Positions 20,650 through 32,800 of a stretch of 64,000 nucleotides of DNA are shown in pieces. Location of the stretch: positions 2,914,001 through 2,978,000 of the forward strand of contig JABWDB010000030.1 in NCBI GenBank assembly GCA_019614645.1, read 5' to 3'. Position 1 is the stretch's first letter, and the number at the start of each line of letters is the position of its first letter. Under the pieces are notes generated by a model that searched no databases, was not told the DNA's origin, and worked only from the letters and a program-made list of their open reading frames with translations. This DNA comes from Stratiolaelaps scimitus (Eukaryota; Arthropoda; Arachnida; Mesostigmata; Laelapidae). Made by a program: the position numbers and the translations under genes.

Positions 20650-22220
20650 CGATTTAGTTATTATTACTATTATTATAATATATATGAAAGTGGCATTTAG
20701 CGCGTAAATACACACATCGACTGGGGTTAGAGAAGATAGGATATTCAGATTCTCCCAGCATACCTCTTCTGGATGGACCGGGTGGTGTTTCACGGTTTAA
20801 TCCAAAATAAAACCAAATATTCCATTTAGTGAGAATAGATCGAAGGGATCCAATATTTACCAGACAGATTTGAATCGTCCAAAGGCACAAACGAACGTTG
20901 CGGCGAAACGCACGAATAGTATATAGATATATGGTTCCTTATCAGACAGAGCTTCTTAAATGTCTATTGGACAATCTTGTCCAATTACATTAATACACGT
21001 TTGCTTTCCCACCCTTGCTTCTCAACTAGAGGTTTATAGTATTTTCTCCCAATTTAACAATATCTCCGAATGTTTTTGGGAATAATCCGAGTTTTTTCGA
21101 TTTCTATCCCGTTTTGGGAAAATATCCGCATTATTTACATGTTGTTTGTAAGTCAAACTGCCATTGATATTTCGAGTAAAACAGCATTTCTATGAAATGA
21201 AAAGATCTTTAATAAACATGCATGCTATTAAACGGTTGACCAACATACGATGGGGAGAAGGGGTAAGAATATAATGCATGAGACATTGTTCCAGCGAATT
21301 TATTCCCGCAGTTATACGCCCCCAATAAAAAAACCTCAAAATCAGACCATTCGGCAACGGGTAATTGAACAAAATGAATGTACCCAATACAATTAATTGA
21401 CTCCTAAAAATTAAAACGATCCCGTCGTTGAAACAGTTAAAAGCTAAAATCAGCTATCGCTCTTCATAATGTATATCTCACGAATAAGTAATAGTAATGA
21501 GCTTAGCCGTGTTCCAAGGCGGCGATTATAAAAGCCAAACACATAAACCAGTTGCCGAACCCTCCCTGTCCGTTGTGATCTGCCTGAGGGTCTGCTTTTT
21601 AAATGAACAAACTATCATAGCTTATGGTTCTCACGGTTGAGAAGCCTTATTGATTGTTCTTTGTATTTTGTAAATACGTAGAAAACACGTAACATTCGAA
21701 AAAATTGACCCACTAAAAAATGGCATTATTGTTATTATCAACGGTTCGAAATCGGCTTTAAACACCGTTTGCAGAGTCGAGAGAGAAAACTGTGGTTTTC
21801 ATACTAGTTTTTGCAAAACGCACCCTTATATCTGTACAATTCCATTTGAAGAACTCACCTGACGTTTCTTTGCGGCTTGTGATACCTGTTTCCGGCGCGC
21901 ACTTCCCTCACCACTTTGATTATAACACACTGTAAAAATATCGAACCGGCTTTCCCCTCAATAACCAGTAACCACCATTTTTATTTCCAGTAGTCACCCT
22001 GTTGAGCAGTAAATGCCAAGCGGAATAACATGGTATCACAATCCAAGAAAGAGAGATACGGAGGGAGGGACGCACAGCTGGACAGCTCGTTGACACAGAC
22101 CAAGTCTCACTCAACTAAGGAGAAATTTTCACAGACAGCGTCCTACGCGTTCTCTCATGCTTTCGGGAAACACAGGCTCCGAGCATTCGAGAGTACCGCG
22201 AACAGTAACATCGCACCTTA
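20650..22220. other. Probable intron and upstream region of the minus-strand membrane-protein gene
   Basis: No conserved frame is supported apart from a possible short exon ending at 20764. Mostly AT-rich sequence. Confidence 0.35.
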
Positions 22221-22228
22221 CAATGACA

Positions 22229-22293
22229 GAAGCAATGCTAAAAGTAGCAGTACTGTGAACGTTAAATGTTCACTGAGAGTCAGCCCGAAAACC
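22229..22293 (+). repeat. SINE 3' fragment, copy C
   Basis: From gaagcaatgc through actgtgaacgttaaatgt to cagcccgaaaacc it matches the 3' half of the SINE family at 4.6 and 17.0 kb. The tRNA-like head is diverged or absent. Confidence 0.55.
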
Positions 22294-22378
22294 CTCTTGT
22301 GACAGGAGACCATCGCATAGAAACGCGTCCATACCACATAGATACACTGGAGGGCCAGAAAGATAGACACTACCGAGC

Positions 22379-22930
22379 GAGCGAGCGAGAGAGAGAGAGA
22401 GCAAAGATCAGCATGGAGTAAGAAGTCAATAGTTGTCGTCAGTTAGGGGCCTCATCGACGGCCGTCGGCGCCGCGCAACGAGGACCAACAACAGCAGCTG
22501 CTGTCGCCGCTCATATTTATCTTTGGGTGAATATATTCAGCTGTGATGAACAGCCAACACAGGGGTCAATACAGTGATTTATTCTTTTGTTTCATTCGCG
22601 CTTTCATCTAAATTGATTTGATGACAATTTCTTGTGGGATTTCCGCCACCACTGCATATTCCTGTGGTAAAGCGAGCTATTTTCTGTTGTTGTTGTTGTG
22701 GTTGTTATTGCTGCGGCTGCTGCTAACGCGGTTACTAACCGGTGTCCTTGTGGTGGTTCTGGCGTTTGTTGTTGTTGTGAAAGCTGAGTGGTCGCCGCTG
22801 CCCTCTCCACTGAAATCCGTTGGCTGCTTATTGGGAGCGGTCCACGCAACTCATTATTGTCAGCATCAGTCCCCAACAACGTTAGCCACTGCAGCGAGAC
22901 GCAAATAAAATGATCGTGAACGACATACTC
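22379..22930. other. GC-richer low-complexity block
   Basis: A (GA)n run at 22379-22402 is followed by a CpG-containing block and then GTT/GCT triplet runs. Both strands have apparent frames (poly-Leu/Val on plus, poly-Thr/Gln/Ala on minus) that come from the triplet repeats. It could be a promoter or 5' UTR for the minus-strand gene at 19.4-20.6 kb, but this is only position-based. Confidence 0.35.
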
Positions 22931-23396
22931 TGCTTGCCCTCACTTGTAGGATTTATTAATAAAATTGTGTTTATCAACAGTTGTATTGTATCAAAAAAAA
23001 TAGTTAAATCAACCATCGTTGCCTCCTGATGAAACGTTTCAAGCAAATATCATGAAGCCCTTCGAAGTGTAATATACATGAAATCACTACGGCTGCATCC
23101 TACAGCATGCGATATGATGTTCGATAGGTCAGATACCTACGATGCCGCGAACTATCGCGGGTTACGAGAGGTTCTTACATAGCGATTTTTCTGTAGCTGT
23201 TACACAACCATCCCTTCGGCTATCATTTTTGATGATGAGCAGATATTGTGGGCTTCATTGACAGGTAGTCGTTTCTGGAGTCGAAGTTAATTGCCATGTG
23301 TCCAATCATATTTTTGTAATATTGGTGGTCGAATCGAGAGAGAGAAATATCCTAATTCAAACGCGTTTTTGTGAACGTGAGCGAGAGCAAACGCGC

Positions 23397-23583
23397 AAAC
23401 GAGAGCATGATATCATTGAGGTAATGATTTTGTGCAAGAAGCGGGATCAAATGGTTGAGCCAGTGGTAGGTGTACGAATTCAACCTAGGTCGGATAATCT
23501 GAACTCTCTCCTGTATCGATCGATTTCTGTTCTTCTTTGTACAATGTTCCGTATACTCACTTGTTGCCTACTCTGATTAGTTT
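23397..23583 (+). repeat. Left arm of perfect 187-bp inverted repeat
   Basis: It is identical to the reverse complement of 24225-24411 over all 187 bases, which I compared line by line. The spacer is 641 bp and contains a tRNA-Ala. Outside the arms the similarity stops at once, and no target-site duplication is seen. Confidence 0.95.
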
Positions 23584-23628
23584 TGTGAACGTGGTTCGCC
23601 CATGATTGGCTACGAGACTCAGTCGTCA

Positions 23629-23700
23629 GGGGATGTAGCTCAGTGGTAGAGCGTTCGCTTTGCATGTGAAAGGCCCCGGGTTCAATCCCCGGCATCTCCA
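23629..23700 (+). tRNA. tRNA-Ala (anticodon TGC)
   Basis: A 72-nt cloverleaf. Acceptor GGGGATG pairs with CATCTCC, including the G3-U70 wobble that marks alanine tRNAs. The D arm GCTC-AGTGGTA-GAGC, anticodon arm TTCGC-TTTGCAT-GTGAA (anticodon TGC) and T arm CCGGG-TTCAATC-CCCGG all close. A box tagctcagtgg and B box gggttcaatcc are intact. No intron. The discriminator base is A and CCA is not encoded. It looks functional as a nuclear tRNA gene and lies between the arms of a long perfect inverted repeat. Confidence 0.97.
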
Positions 23701-24224
23701 GTATTTTGAGCAAAATTTTTAGTACCGACTTCTAATTCCCGTTTAGCATTAATTCAATTACTCCGTCCAAGATGTAATTCGTGCCACTAAGTGAGTAATA
23801 ATAAGTCTCAACTTAAATCGATCAATGCTTTTGAATTGTCTTCTAGTGCGTATTAGTCAGCCGCGTGGGCTTCGCGCCGTGGAGCTCATTGCACCAATGG
23901 CGACATATTAAATTTGCCGCCACCTACAACCCAGTCCGAACTATAAAATGAGTCTACTTACTTAATTCAATGCTACTTATTGCCGAAAATCTCGAAAACA
24001 GCTTGAAGGATATTGGTTATTTTTATGAGATTTATGCAAAAATCAATCGTGGACTCATGGTGATCTCACTGTTCTAGCTTTTCATTTGGGTAATAAATAC
24101 CATGCGCTAAATGTGTGCTATGATTCCCTCACACAAACAGCAATCGCTCAGAGCGAACATAGAGTCTACGTAGAAGCTACTTGCTCGGACAGATGTCGCC
24201 AACGTCCGTTTTATGCCTGGCAAC

Positions 24225-24411
24225 AAACTAATCAGAGTAGGCAACAAGTGAGTATACGGAACATTGTACAAAGAAGAACAGAAATCGATCGATACAGGAG
24301 AGAGTTCAGATTATCCGACCTAGGTTGAATTCGTACACCTACCACTGGCTCAACCATTTGATCCCGCTTCTTGCACAAAATCATTACCTCAATGATATCA
24401 TGCTCTCGTTT
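24225..24411 (-). repeat. Right arm of perfect 187-bp inverted repeat
   Basis: Exact reverse complement of 23397-23583. The whole structure spans 1,015 bp. Confidence 0.95.
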
Positions 24412-24419
24412 AGAGAGAA

Positions 24420-25800
24420 GCAGTATTTATCGTCGTGGTCACGACGTATTGCCTCGTCAGGGCAGAGGTATGTGCTGGTTGGTCGGGACGATGTATTAAT
24501 CCGAAATTGTTGTTGTTTCTTTGCTACGATAAAAAATGTTAGAGTCGGATAGGACAAACAGGTCAATTACTAAGTTGCTTAGGTCTTTAAGAAATATATG
24601 TATATAAAATTGAAAGAGTGCAATACACAGCAGTTATAACAATCGTGCTATGAAGTTCAATAGAAACACTAGAATCATACCACTTCCTCTTTCCATCTTC
24701 GTCGGCATCTGAATCACAACTCGTCTCAGCACCTAAGACGACCATGTCACTTGAAATTATTGTATTAGAATGCAATTGTTTTACTGACGGATGCAACATC
24801 TCCAAACGCAAGCAAATGCATAATATAATTAGTTAATTGGAAGCAACGTCAGAGGCAAGCACACAACAATATTGATGTAATGCTTCATATCGACACGGTT
24901 CGTTGCTTCATCCGCATTATATTATAATTATTATCATCAGTGAGAAAGTTGTCTTTATGTTATATAATATGTTTCCATGTTTCCTCGGCATAACTAATCC
25001 AAACGGAGAGAGAAAAAACTGAGAAACTCCGACACATATGTAAACAATAATCAAGCATTATTTAGATACTGTAATGGATGCACTTTGCATGATGCCGATT
25101 GTAAGCGACTGTCGACATTTTCATTTTATACATTTTCACACTCGTACTGAGGTACAGTGAGTAGTGACAAATGAACTGGATAACTTAATCGACGAGTCTG
25201 CATCACGATAGAACCGCGCAGGTATAGCAGTGTTCGATACTGAACATAGAGAGACTTGTACGATCGATGTCAAATTATCAATTAATTAAACAAAATGTAA
25301 ATGTGGTATATTCTGTTACAAGGCACCATGGTGCATTGTCATAAATTGTTTATTTATCTTTCACCATGTTCGTACTATCTATAGGTTATCTACTGTTGCA
25401 TTCAACGTTGTGTTTAGACGCATATGTGCATATATATATAAATATATATACCTTATGGTTCTATCAGAATTCAATGAATACTTATACCTCTTTTTTAAAA
25501 TTTTGACTCTATACACACAATAATAAAATAAAGGCACGAATCTGTCAATAACAAACTCTACCTGTGTGCAATATCATTCATTACTATAAATGTAGGTAAC
25601 TTTGAAGATGTTTGTCAATGTGCACGGTATCTATTTGTATTTTGCAACGTATATTTGCACCCTTTAAATTAAATTTATATATGCCCATGTCCACGCACTT
25701 GAGGCAAAACTAGCAATAATTCGTACACTCGCGCGTTGAAGTGTCCGAGGAATAACTCGATGCAATTATTAGTATAATATGTTTGAATAGCGAAAAAAAA
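24420..25800. other. AT-rich intergenic stretch
   Basis: No gene, RNA or named element is supported. Short frames only. Confidence 0.5.
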
Positions 25801-26757
25801 GGTAGCGGAACGCTGTGGTATGCCCCTGAGCTCTATATCGTGGTTCGCTTGGGAATACGAAACCCCAAGCCCCTACAGACGTCGGGGGCTTTGTCCTAGG
25901 AACCCCATCCAGGGTAATTCCGGGGACGATCCCCAATACGGCGCGGGAGCCAGCGGGGTGGTGGTCGGTATGAAGGTTTCCACTACCGCCGCCGTCGCTG
26001 CCGCCGCTGCCGAGCCCTAGCCACCATTGCTGCTGCTGCTGCTACCACTGATGCTTCTGCTGCGGCTTTAGCTCGCCACGACTGGCGTTTCCTGCTAACG
26101 CTGCGGCTGTTACAGCGGCAACGGCGGCCACAGCGGCGTCCATAGGGAGTTTCCCCTCCCTCTCTCCCGGGGGTTAGTCATCCCAAGCCCGGCGTCCCTG
26201 GTTCCTGGTTGTCCCTGGACTGGGCTGGGATAGCTGCCTGGCTAGCTGTCTGCCTGCCTGGTTGCCTGGCTGGCTGGGAAGGCCAGCTAAGGTTGGCGGG
26301 GCACCCAGCACCCCCCTCTCTCGGCCTCCTTATAATTGGCGTCCCCTTCGCTCCCCCTCAACCCAGCCACCGATGGCATAACCCGCCACCATCCCCCAAA
26401 TTTAAGTCGCCCACTTTCACGTTTGTGAATCCGTTTTCTTCATTCTGTGCTACGTGTACGCAAATTCTGCAATATGTGTTATACTCTATCTGAGATTTGT
26501 TGTTCGCAGAGTAGATTCTATTCAAAAATTCTGTCTTTTCTTGTAGTGATTTTGCCTCTACATGATCATAAGCCATCAGCGAGATCGAAAGTTTGGCGCC
26601 AAATCGCGATTCAAAAAAAGCCCGCGTAGCTGGCTAGATGACGCGCACAACCCGCCATCATTCGCGAGTTTCCCGCCATAGTGAGCTGTCCGGGGGTGCG
26701 GGCTTGGCTGGGGGAGCTGTGGACTCGGAGTGTGGGGGTCGAGTGAGTAGGGCTACG
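25800..26757 (+). promoter_or_regulatory. GC-rich putative promoter and 5' UTR of the zinc-finger gene
   Basis: GC content rises sharply from about 25.8 kb and stays high to 27.5 kb, with GCC/GCT triplet runs and CTGG-rich repeats. The proposed first coding exon starts at 26758 inside this block. A CpG-rich start region is plausible for a developmental transcription-factor gene. No core promoter element was identified with confidence. Confidence 0.4.
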
Positions 26758-26824
26758 ATGGGCTCCACGGAAGATCAGCTCGTGAGTACGTCCGCCTTCG
26801 TTTTGGCGCCGTCGGGCTTTCCAG
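26758..26824 (+). CDS. Zinc-finger gene, proposed first coding exon
   Basis: ATG followed by 22 codons (begins MGSTEDQL) and a split glycine at donor cag-gtgagt, leaving phase 1, which fits the acceptor at 29784. An in-exon alternative donor (ctc-gtgagt after 26781) would leave phase 0 and not fit. This is the least certain exon because it is 3 kb from the next one. Confidence 0.5.
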
Positions 26825-29800
26825 GTGAGTGTCGTTAGTGAATACGCGACGCGCGCGACGCGTCGCTTGTTGTTTGGACGGCTACCGGCGCGAATAGGGG
26901 CTTCCCCTCGAAGGGGTGCCCCCCTAGGCCTAGCTCCCCTGAGTGCTATGCTATGAGCAGTGTACAGCCGGTTGTTCGGCTATGGCCATAGATAGTTCTC
27001 TACGAGTGTTCTGCCGTCGCGTTACTTGGCGTCGTTGTCGTGTGTGTTTTGACCGTTATCGACGTTTCGCGGCCTCATTCGATGTCGGTTGACCCAGTCA
27101 GCTGACGATCGGCCACAACCGGGCAGCTGAGACGACAACGGGTCGGGGTTTTGTGGGGACTCTGTGTGGGGTGTGACCCAGCCGGGGTCGGCTCCGGGGG
27201 TCGCCCCCGGGTTCACATCAAGGGAACGGGCTGGCATCCCGAATTCGCCGCCCCTGCATAGCCACGCGGGCTCGATGCTGACCGGCAGATGCTTACGTAC
27301 GCTTGCAAGATGTTTGCAAACCGAACGACGCACGGCTCGATGACAGTTGCGATGAACATCATCACAGCAATCTGACAGCAGCCATGGCGGACCGCCATCC
27401 TTGTTGCCTGTCTGCCTGCTTGCGGAGCCTAGCGTAATGGTTGCCTTGAAGGGTGGCGTCGGGTGGAGCCGTTGTTCCTTGCCCAGGCAACGCTCAGCAG
27501 CTTTGCAGTCTCAGCACTCGCTGCACAAAACGTTTGGTTCACCATGTTTCGGAGTCTTGATATCGCCGCTTCCTTAGCAGCAGTCGCTTGAGCTGGATAC
27601 TCGAAATCTCGCTGCGGTATACTGGCTACATATATATATATATGTGCATATGGTATTAGATAGTAGTTCTTATAGTATGTAGGCGGTGGTATTGAGCGTA
27701 CACTATGAAGCGGTTGTTTATGGCCGTATCAAACGGCGGCAGGAGTTCAGTTAGTATATACTGATTTCATACGTAGCCTGCAAAATGTTCAACGTTTTGT
27801 GCACCATAGGCCATCGACTGGCTCGATTAGCTAGGAAATGATGCAGCCCCGTCCAGTGAAACAGTGGTCACAGCAGCTAATCATTTTAGAGAGCTGCCAA
27901 AAGCACAACAAGAAATTCGCTTGTTGGCTGGATACATCTATTTGTAAACATCGACGCTTGAATATCATATCTTCTTCAGTGAAGAAAATCTGTTTTTTTT
28001 TTCTATCAAATGCTATCTATCTACTCGTATATATTATATTGTGTCGAAATTATTTCTACGCACCCTCACACTTGAACACATGGAAATGATATATACATGT
28101 ACCTGGATAACAATCGTACTTGAAAAGATAACTCTTACGATGTCTGCACCAAACATTTAGGGGTCGGTCTAGTTTGTGCAGATAAAACTGTGCCGGACAA
28201 CCCTAAGTATACTTGAATCCTTTCCATGTAGGGGGTAAAAGGTAAAGCTTTATTAGTTTATTAAAGGAACTGCAATTTTTACAATGCGTAAGTTCTCTTA
28301 TATGTCACGAAGTGGGACTCTATCTACTAAATTAATCTCATACTGTAGTCGACCTACACCGCAGAAACAAATGTCGTTATTTTTATCTATTTTTATTTTG
28401 TATATAGAATATCAGGACTACAGTTTGCTACTTCGTAAATGCTCTTCGCCGCGGCATAACATCCCTTTAGACCAGACATTATTTAATTTAAGAAATGTTC
28501 AAATTTAGAATGACTGTGACGTTGAACACTCTCGAACGATTTAAAATGATCATCTTTAACACCATCCCAGCCCTTTTACTACACACAAAGTTCAAGAGAA
28601 AACACATCGATTGGTTCTCAATTAACCGTTTACCGTGAAGCCTCGACATTAGTTTATTCGAAAAAAAGGAACGACCCTTCAGTGCAATATGCTGCCATGG
28701 AATCTTGCATTTTTTGTTACTACTCACGGCCGTTACTATGTCGCTGGTAAAACAGTTTAATGGCGTTCTCGTTTAACCTTATGTAGGACCAATATCCAGA
28801 CTTCCGATCCGCCGAAAATAATTCTTACGAATTGTGCTATAGTGAATAGAATAGATAAAATCAACGTTAGGTGATGAATGTTTGTATTACGACTATTGTA
28901 CAAGTTTAACAGTTAGCTAATAACATCTTTTCTTCTTTGTGCTGCTTTCCCATTGGCAAACAGCTAACCACTAACCCCGTGAGGTGTGAATCTGTAAGTT
29001 AATAAATAGGAACAACATTCGATAATTCTCACATATGTGCCTATGTTATGCAAAAGGCATGAATGACAATTTACTCTGTTTGACCACCTTTTATGTATCT
29101 AGTAAACTATATAGTGGTTTTTGTTTGTTTGCCCTTTTATCTTTTTTAGTTAAAACAAAAATTTACTTGAAGAAGCTGAATTTGAATGCAATTACGAAAT
29201 TGCGGCCTGTATTTTTTGCGTTTTAAATTATTTCTATGTGCACGTTGGTTTTATAACGCTTGCTTCAGTATGTGTCCACCCGATATTGGCAGTATGGATC
29301 CATGTGTATTTTGTTCATAAACAATAGCCCTATGGCCGCCATGGTTGTTCTTTAGCATGTAAGCATCAACAGTTGACGGACGACACAATATATTGTCGTG
29401 GAAGCTAACTAAAATTCGAGGCATTTATATACAGTATTTAGCATGTGTGCCTGCTATAAATTGAATTTAAACAAAATACGTCGTTGTTTGTCGATGACTA
29501 TAATATTGAAGACTATTATTATTAATACTTAAATTAGCGTGATGTATATTTGAATGGATATTGGTTTGTTTTGTTAGCCTTTATTTTTTGCTTGAAAGTC
29601 GTTTCACTCTGCTCTCGGAGTGAATTATAGTCGTACTTATTGTCGTTCCGGTTGGTAAGCTGGACATTTCTTATATTTATTTGATTTGTTGCTTACGAGT
29701 CACTAGCATGACTATTCCCTGATTTTTCGATTATTTAGTTCGCTGAAACTGATCGTAGTTGCTTGCGTATCCTGACTGCGCAGGCCTGGACACCGCCGGG

Positions 29801-32800
29801 CGCGCAGGGGAGCTGCTCATTGAAGGTGCGCCTACCCTGGGCGTCGGGCCACTCGGCCATTTGCCCAGCTCCCTACAGCAGCAGTTGCAGCATCTGCAGC
29901 CAAGTATCCTTCAGCTTATCCGGCAAGAGGCTGTCAACAACGCTCCGAAAGATTCCTCATCTGCTGCGCATCGGTCACAATCGTCGCAGCAGCATTCTCA
30001 ACGACACGACCCCAGTGACCAGCTCACCGGCAAAGAGAACCAAAGGCCAGGCGGTGAAGCTGGTCCAATTCCCATTAGCTGTGTCGGCCCAGCCAGTGGT
30101 GGTGCTGGACTTGGAGGAGCGCTTCTTGCGCACCTCTCCGCCGGCCAACCAAGACAGGAACAGAAACAGCCGCCCTTTGTGGGCCTGCCCAACCTTCAGG
30201 GCCTTCAGGGCCAGCACAACGCTCACGAAGCCGATGACTCGGAGCCCGAGGAAATCACTTCGGACCTCCACGATCGGCAGGGACCGCAAGCACCGTCCGG
30301 GCATCTGCACGGCTTATCCCAAACCACTTCGCAGACCGCGGCTGGGCAGCACCTATCCAACGGACACGTTCAGCTGCCACCATTTGGAAAGGTAAATGAT
30401 GACAAAGAACATAAATTTCTATAGTACTCATAGTTCGACAATGAATAGATAGAAGGTGAAACACTGTACGAATATTGCGAGATCGCTAGTTTCACTTTTA
30501 TCTCAACGATAAGTCTGCGAAAATAGTTGCTGAGTAGCTAAGATCGTTTAGTTGCTACGAGCTTTGAGCTTTTTGGCATTCAAACGTTTGGTTGTATAAA
30601 AAGCATTAATTATTCGATGAAGCCTCTTTTACAAATGTATTAGTAAATCAACTATTAATTGTTAAGGAGACTTCCCAACTATACAAATTCACACAATTGG
30701 AAAAGCGTCTACTTTGCACAAAATCATTAGAGGTTTACCAACACTCACAATGGATGAAGTATACGAGTCATTTAATTGTTTATTTGAGACAAAGATGCAT
30801 GCCTGTCTACATATCTGCTTGTCTGACTCTATTTAGACATCGGTCATCCGTGAGACGAGCCAAGCAAGCGGCAGTGATCAGCTTGTGAATAGTTGCGCCC
30901 CAATAGTCGTCTCGTCCACTGGGAGTTCACCTCTCAAGCAACCTCTAAACTTCCTTAACGTAAACGGTCCTCTACTTAGACTCCCGTTGCTGAAGCAGGT
31001 AAGCTCCCTTTAATACAGACCTTACGAGTGGTTCATTATTTCAACAGTTAATGCAGTTTGAAGCAACCTCCTCACAGTTCCTAGCCCCCTGTGAACAAAT
31101 ACACTTTCTTTATTTAATCACCCATATTCAAAAATGTCTGTCATGTCCTACTATCAGCGGTGACCTGTAGTTTCCTCTAGACACGATTCTTCTGTGATAG
31201 AATCGGATTTGTTAAGGGTTTAGAGAAGAGAAGCCGAGTATCGTAATTCTGAAATTGACTCCAGCAATAGCCAGAGATCGATACCTACATATCCATGACT
31301 TTTCATTGTTGTAATGCTTGACGCACAACAGGCGGACACGGGCGATCTGCAGAACACGAATCGGCCTTTAAGTGGACTTCTACCGACATTCAGTTTTCCG
31401 TCAAGTCACGGGTTAAGTATCCATCCGATCAATCCGGTCAGTTCAACCGGAAACAGCTTAAATTCCAACGTTCAAGTCGCCTCTTCACTCGAAGGCAACT
31501 CCTCCTTAACGTCGGGCGGACAGGTCAACATCAACGGCCTACAGGCCGCACACCATCACCAACATCAACATCTCACGCCGAGCACTGCTCCATCACCTTT
31601 ACACTTCTCCACAACACACAATTCACCGCACTCGCAGGCGTCTGTAATCATGGACCCGCAGCACCTATATCAGGTTAGTTAGTTCGTTTTGTTGTTTGTT
31701 GCTTCAATGGTTAGCTTCCCGTGCGGCCATACGAGGTTTCTATCATAATCTATAATACCTCAACAATTAAGCATAAGACAGATGAGATCGGGGCAGTTGA
31801 GATTGAATCGATAGGTGAGTCGTAAAAATGCTGATGTTACTTTATGGACAAAGCGTTTTATTTCTGAGTAGTCAGTGGCTGCCGTTTCTCGATGTGTCAT
31901 CTTTCTTTTATTCACACGAGTTGTGTAATATTTTCTCGATATAGTACAATGTGAAGGTCGTCGTGCGGCTTCACATGTTTCTGTGGTAAAATAAAATTCT
32001 ATTACACTGTTCTGATACTAAGTAGTCTTAACATGTTTTTTTGCTTTTCTTCTTCTGTTGTTGTTGCTGTTGTTCATCACTTCACCAAAATGGTCACAAC
32101 GTTTCCGCGATACATCATCATTGGATCGTATTAATGAATTTATACGTGATAATATAATTCAATACATGCTTACCATATGCTAAATAGCTGCAAGCCGCTC
32201 AGCAAGTGGCGGCCGCACAGCAGCTCGTGTCGTTGGGTCAGGCGGCAGCAGCCGCTCATGGCGGACAACCCCCGCCAGTGTCGGGTCTTCAACTCCTCAA
32301 TTACGCCAACCAAAACAATTCCAACAACAACTCGTCTAACAATGGCAGTAGCGAACATAACCTTGCCGTGGCTTTAGGTGAGTGAATTAATCTCAGCCGT
32401 CGAAATACATACACAGACACACAAAGAACACTTGCTACCGTTTCTGCTACCTTACGGCAGGAAAATATAACATAATCTCAATAACACAGATTCGTCTTTG
32501 GAGCAACATGATATTTGATGTTTTATTATGTCGAAACCTGCTCTGTTACCGTTATCCTCAATGTTTACGAAATGCATATACTTATTGGTATCTTTATTTT
32601 TTGTATCGCATTTCTCACGTGTTTTCCCCGAAGTATCGTGAGCCGTTAAAATGTCACTTATTTTTTTTAATATCTCTAATATTTTTTAAAACAATTCGAG
32701 CGAGTTAGTTATAATTATAATTGTAAAAAGGGCTTTCCACCACCAAAAGTAGAGGACGAAAAAAAGGAAAACCTAAGCTGCTAACCTGATATATCACTTT

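Noticed and set aside
22604..22908. Poly-Leu/Val frame that looks like a membrane protein
   Set aside because: It is generated by GTT/CTG triplet repeats; the opposite strand gives an equally long poly-Thr/Gln/Ala frame, so neither is trusted.
23397..24411. Ordinary TIR DNA transposon
   Set aside because: No target-site duplication flanks the arms and no transposase or transposon terminal motif is seen; kept as an unexplained inverted repeat instead.
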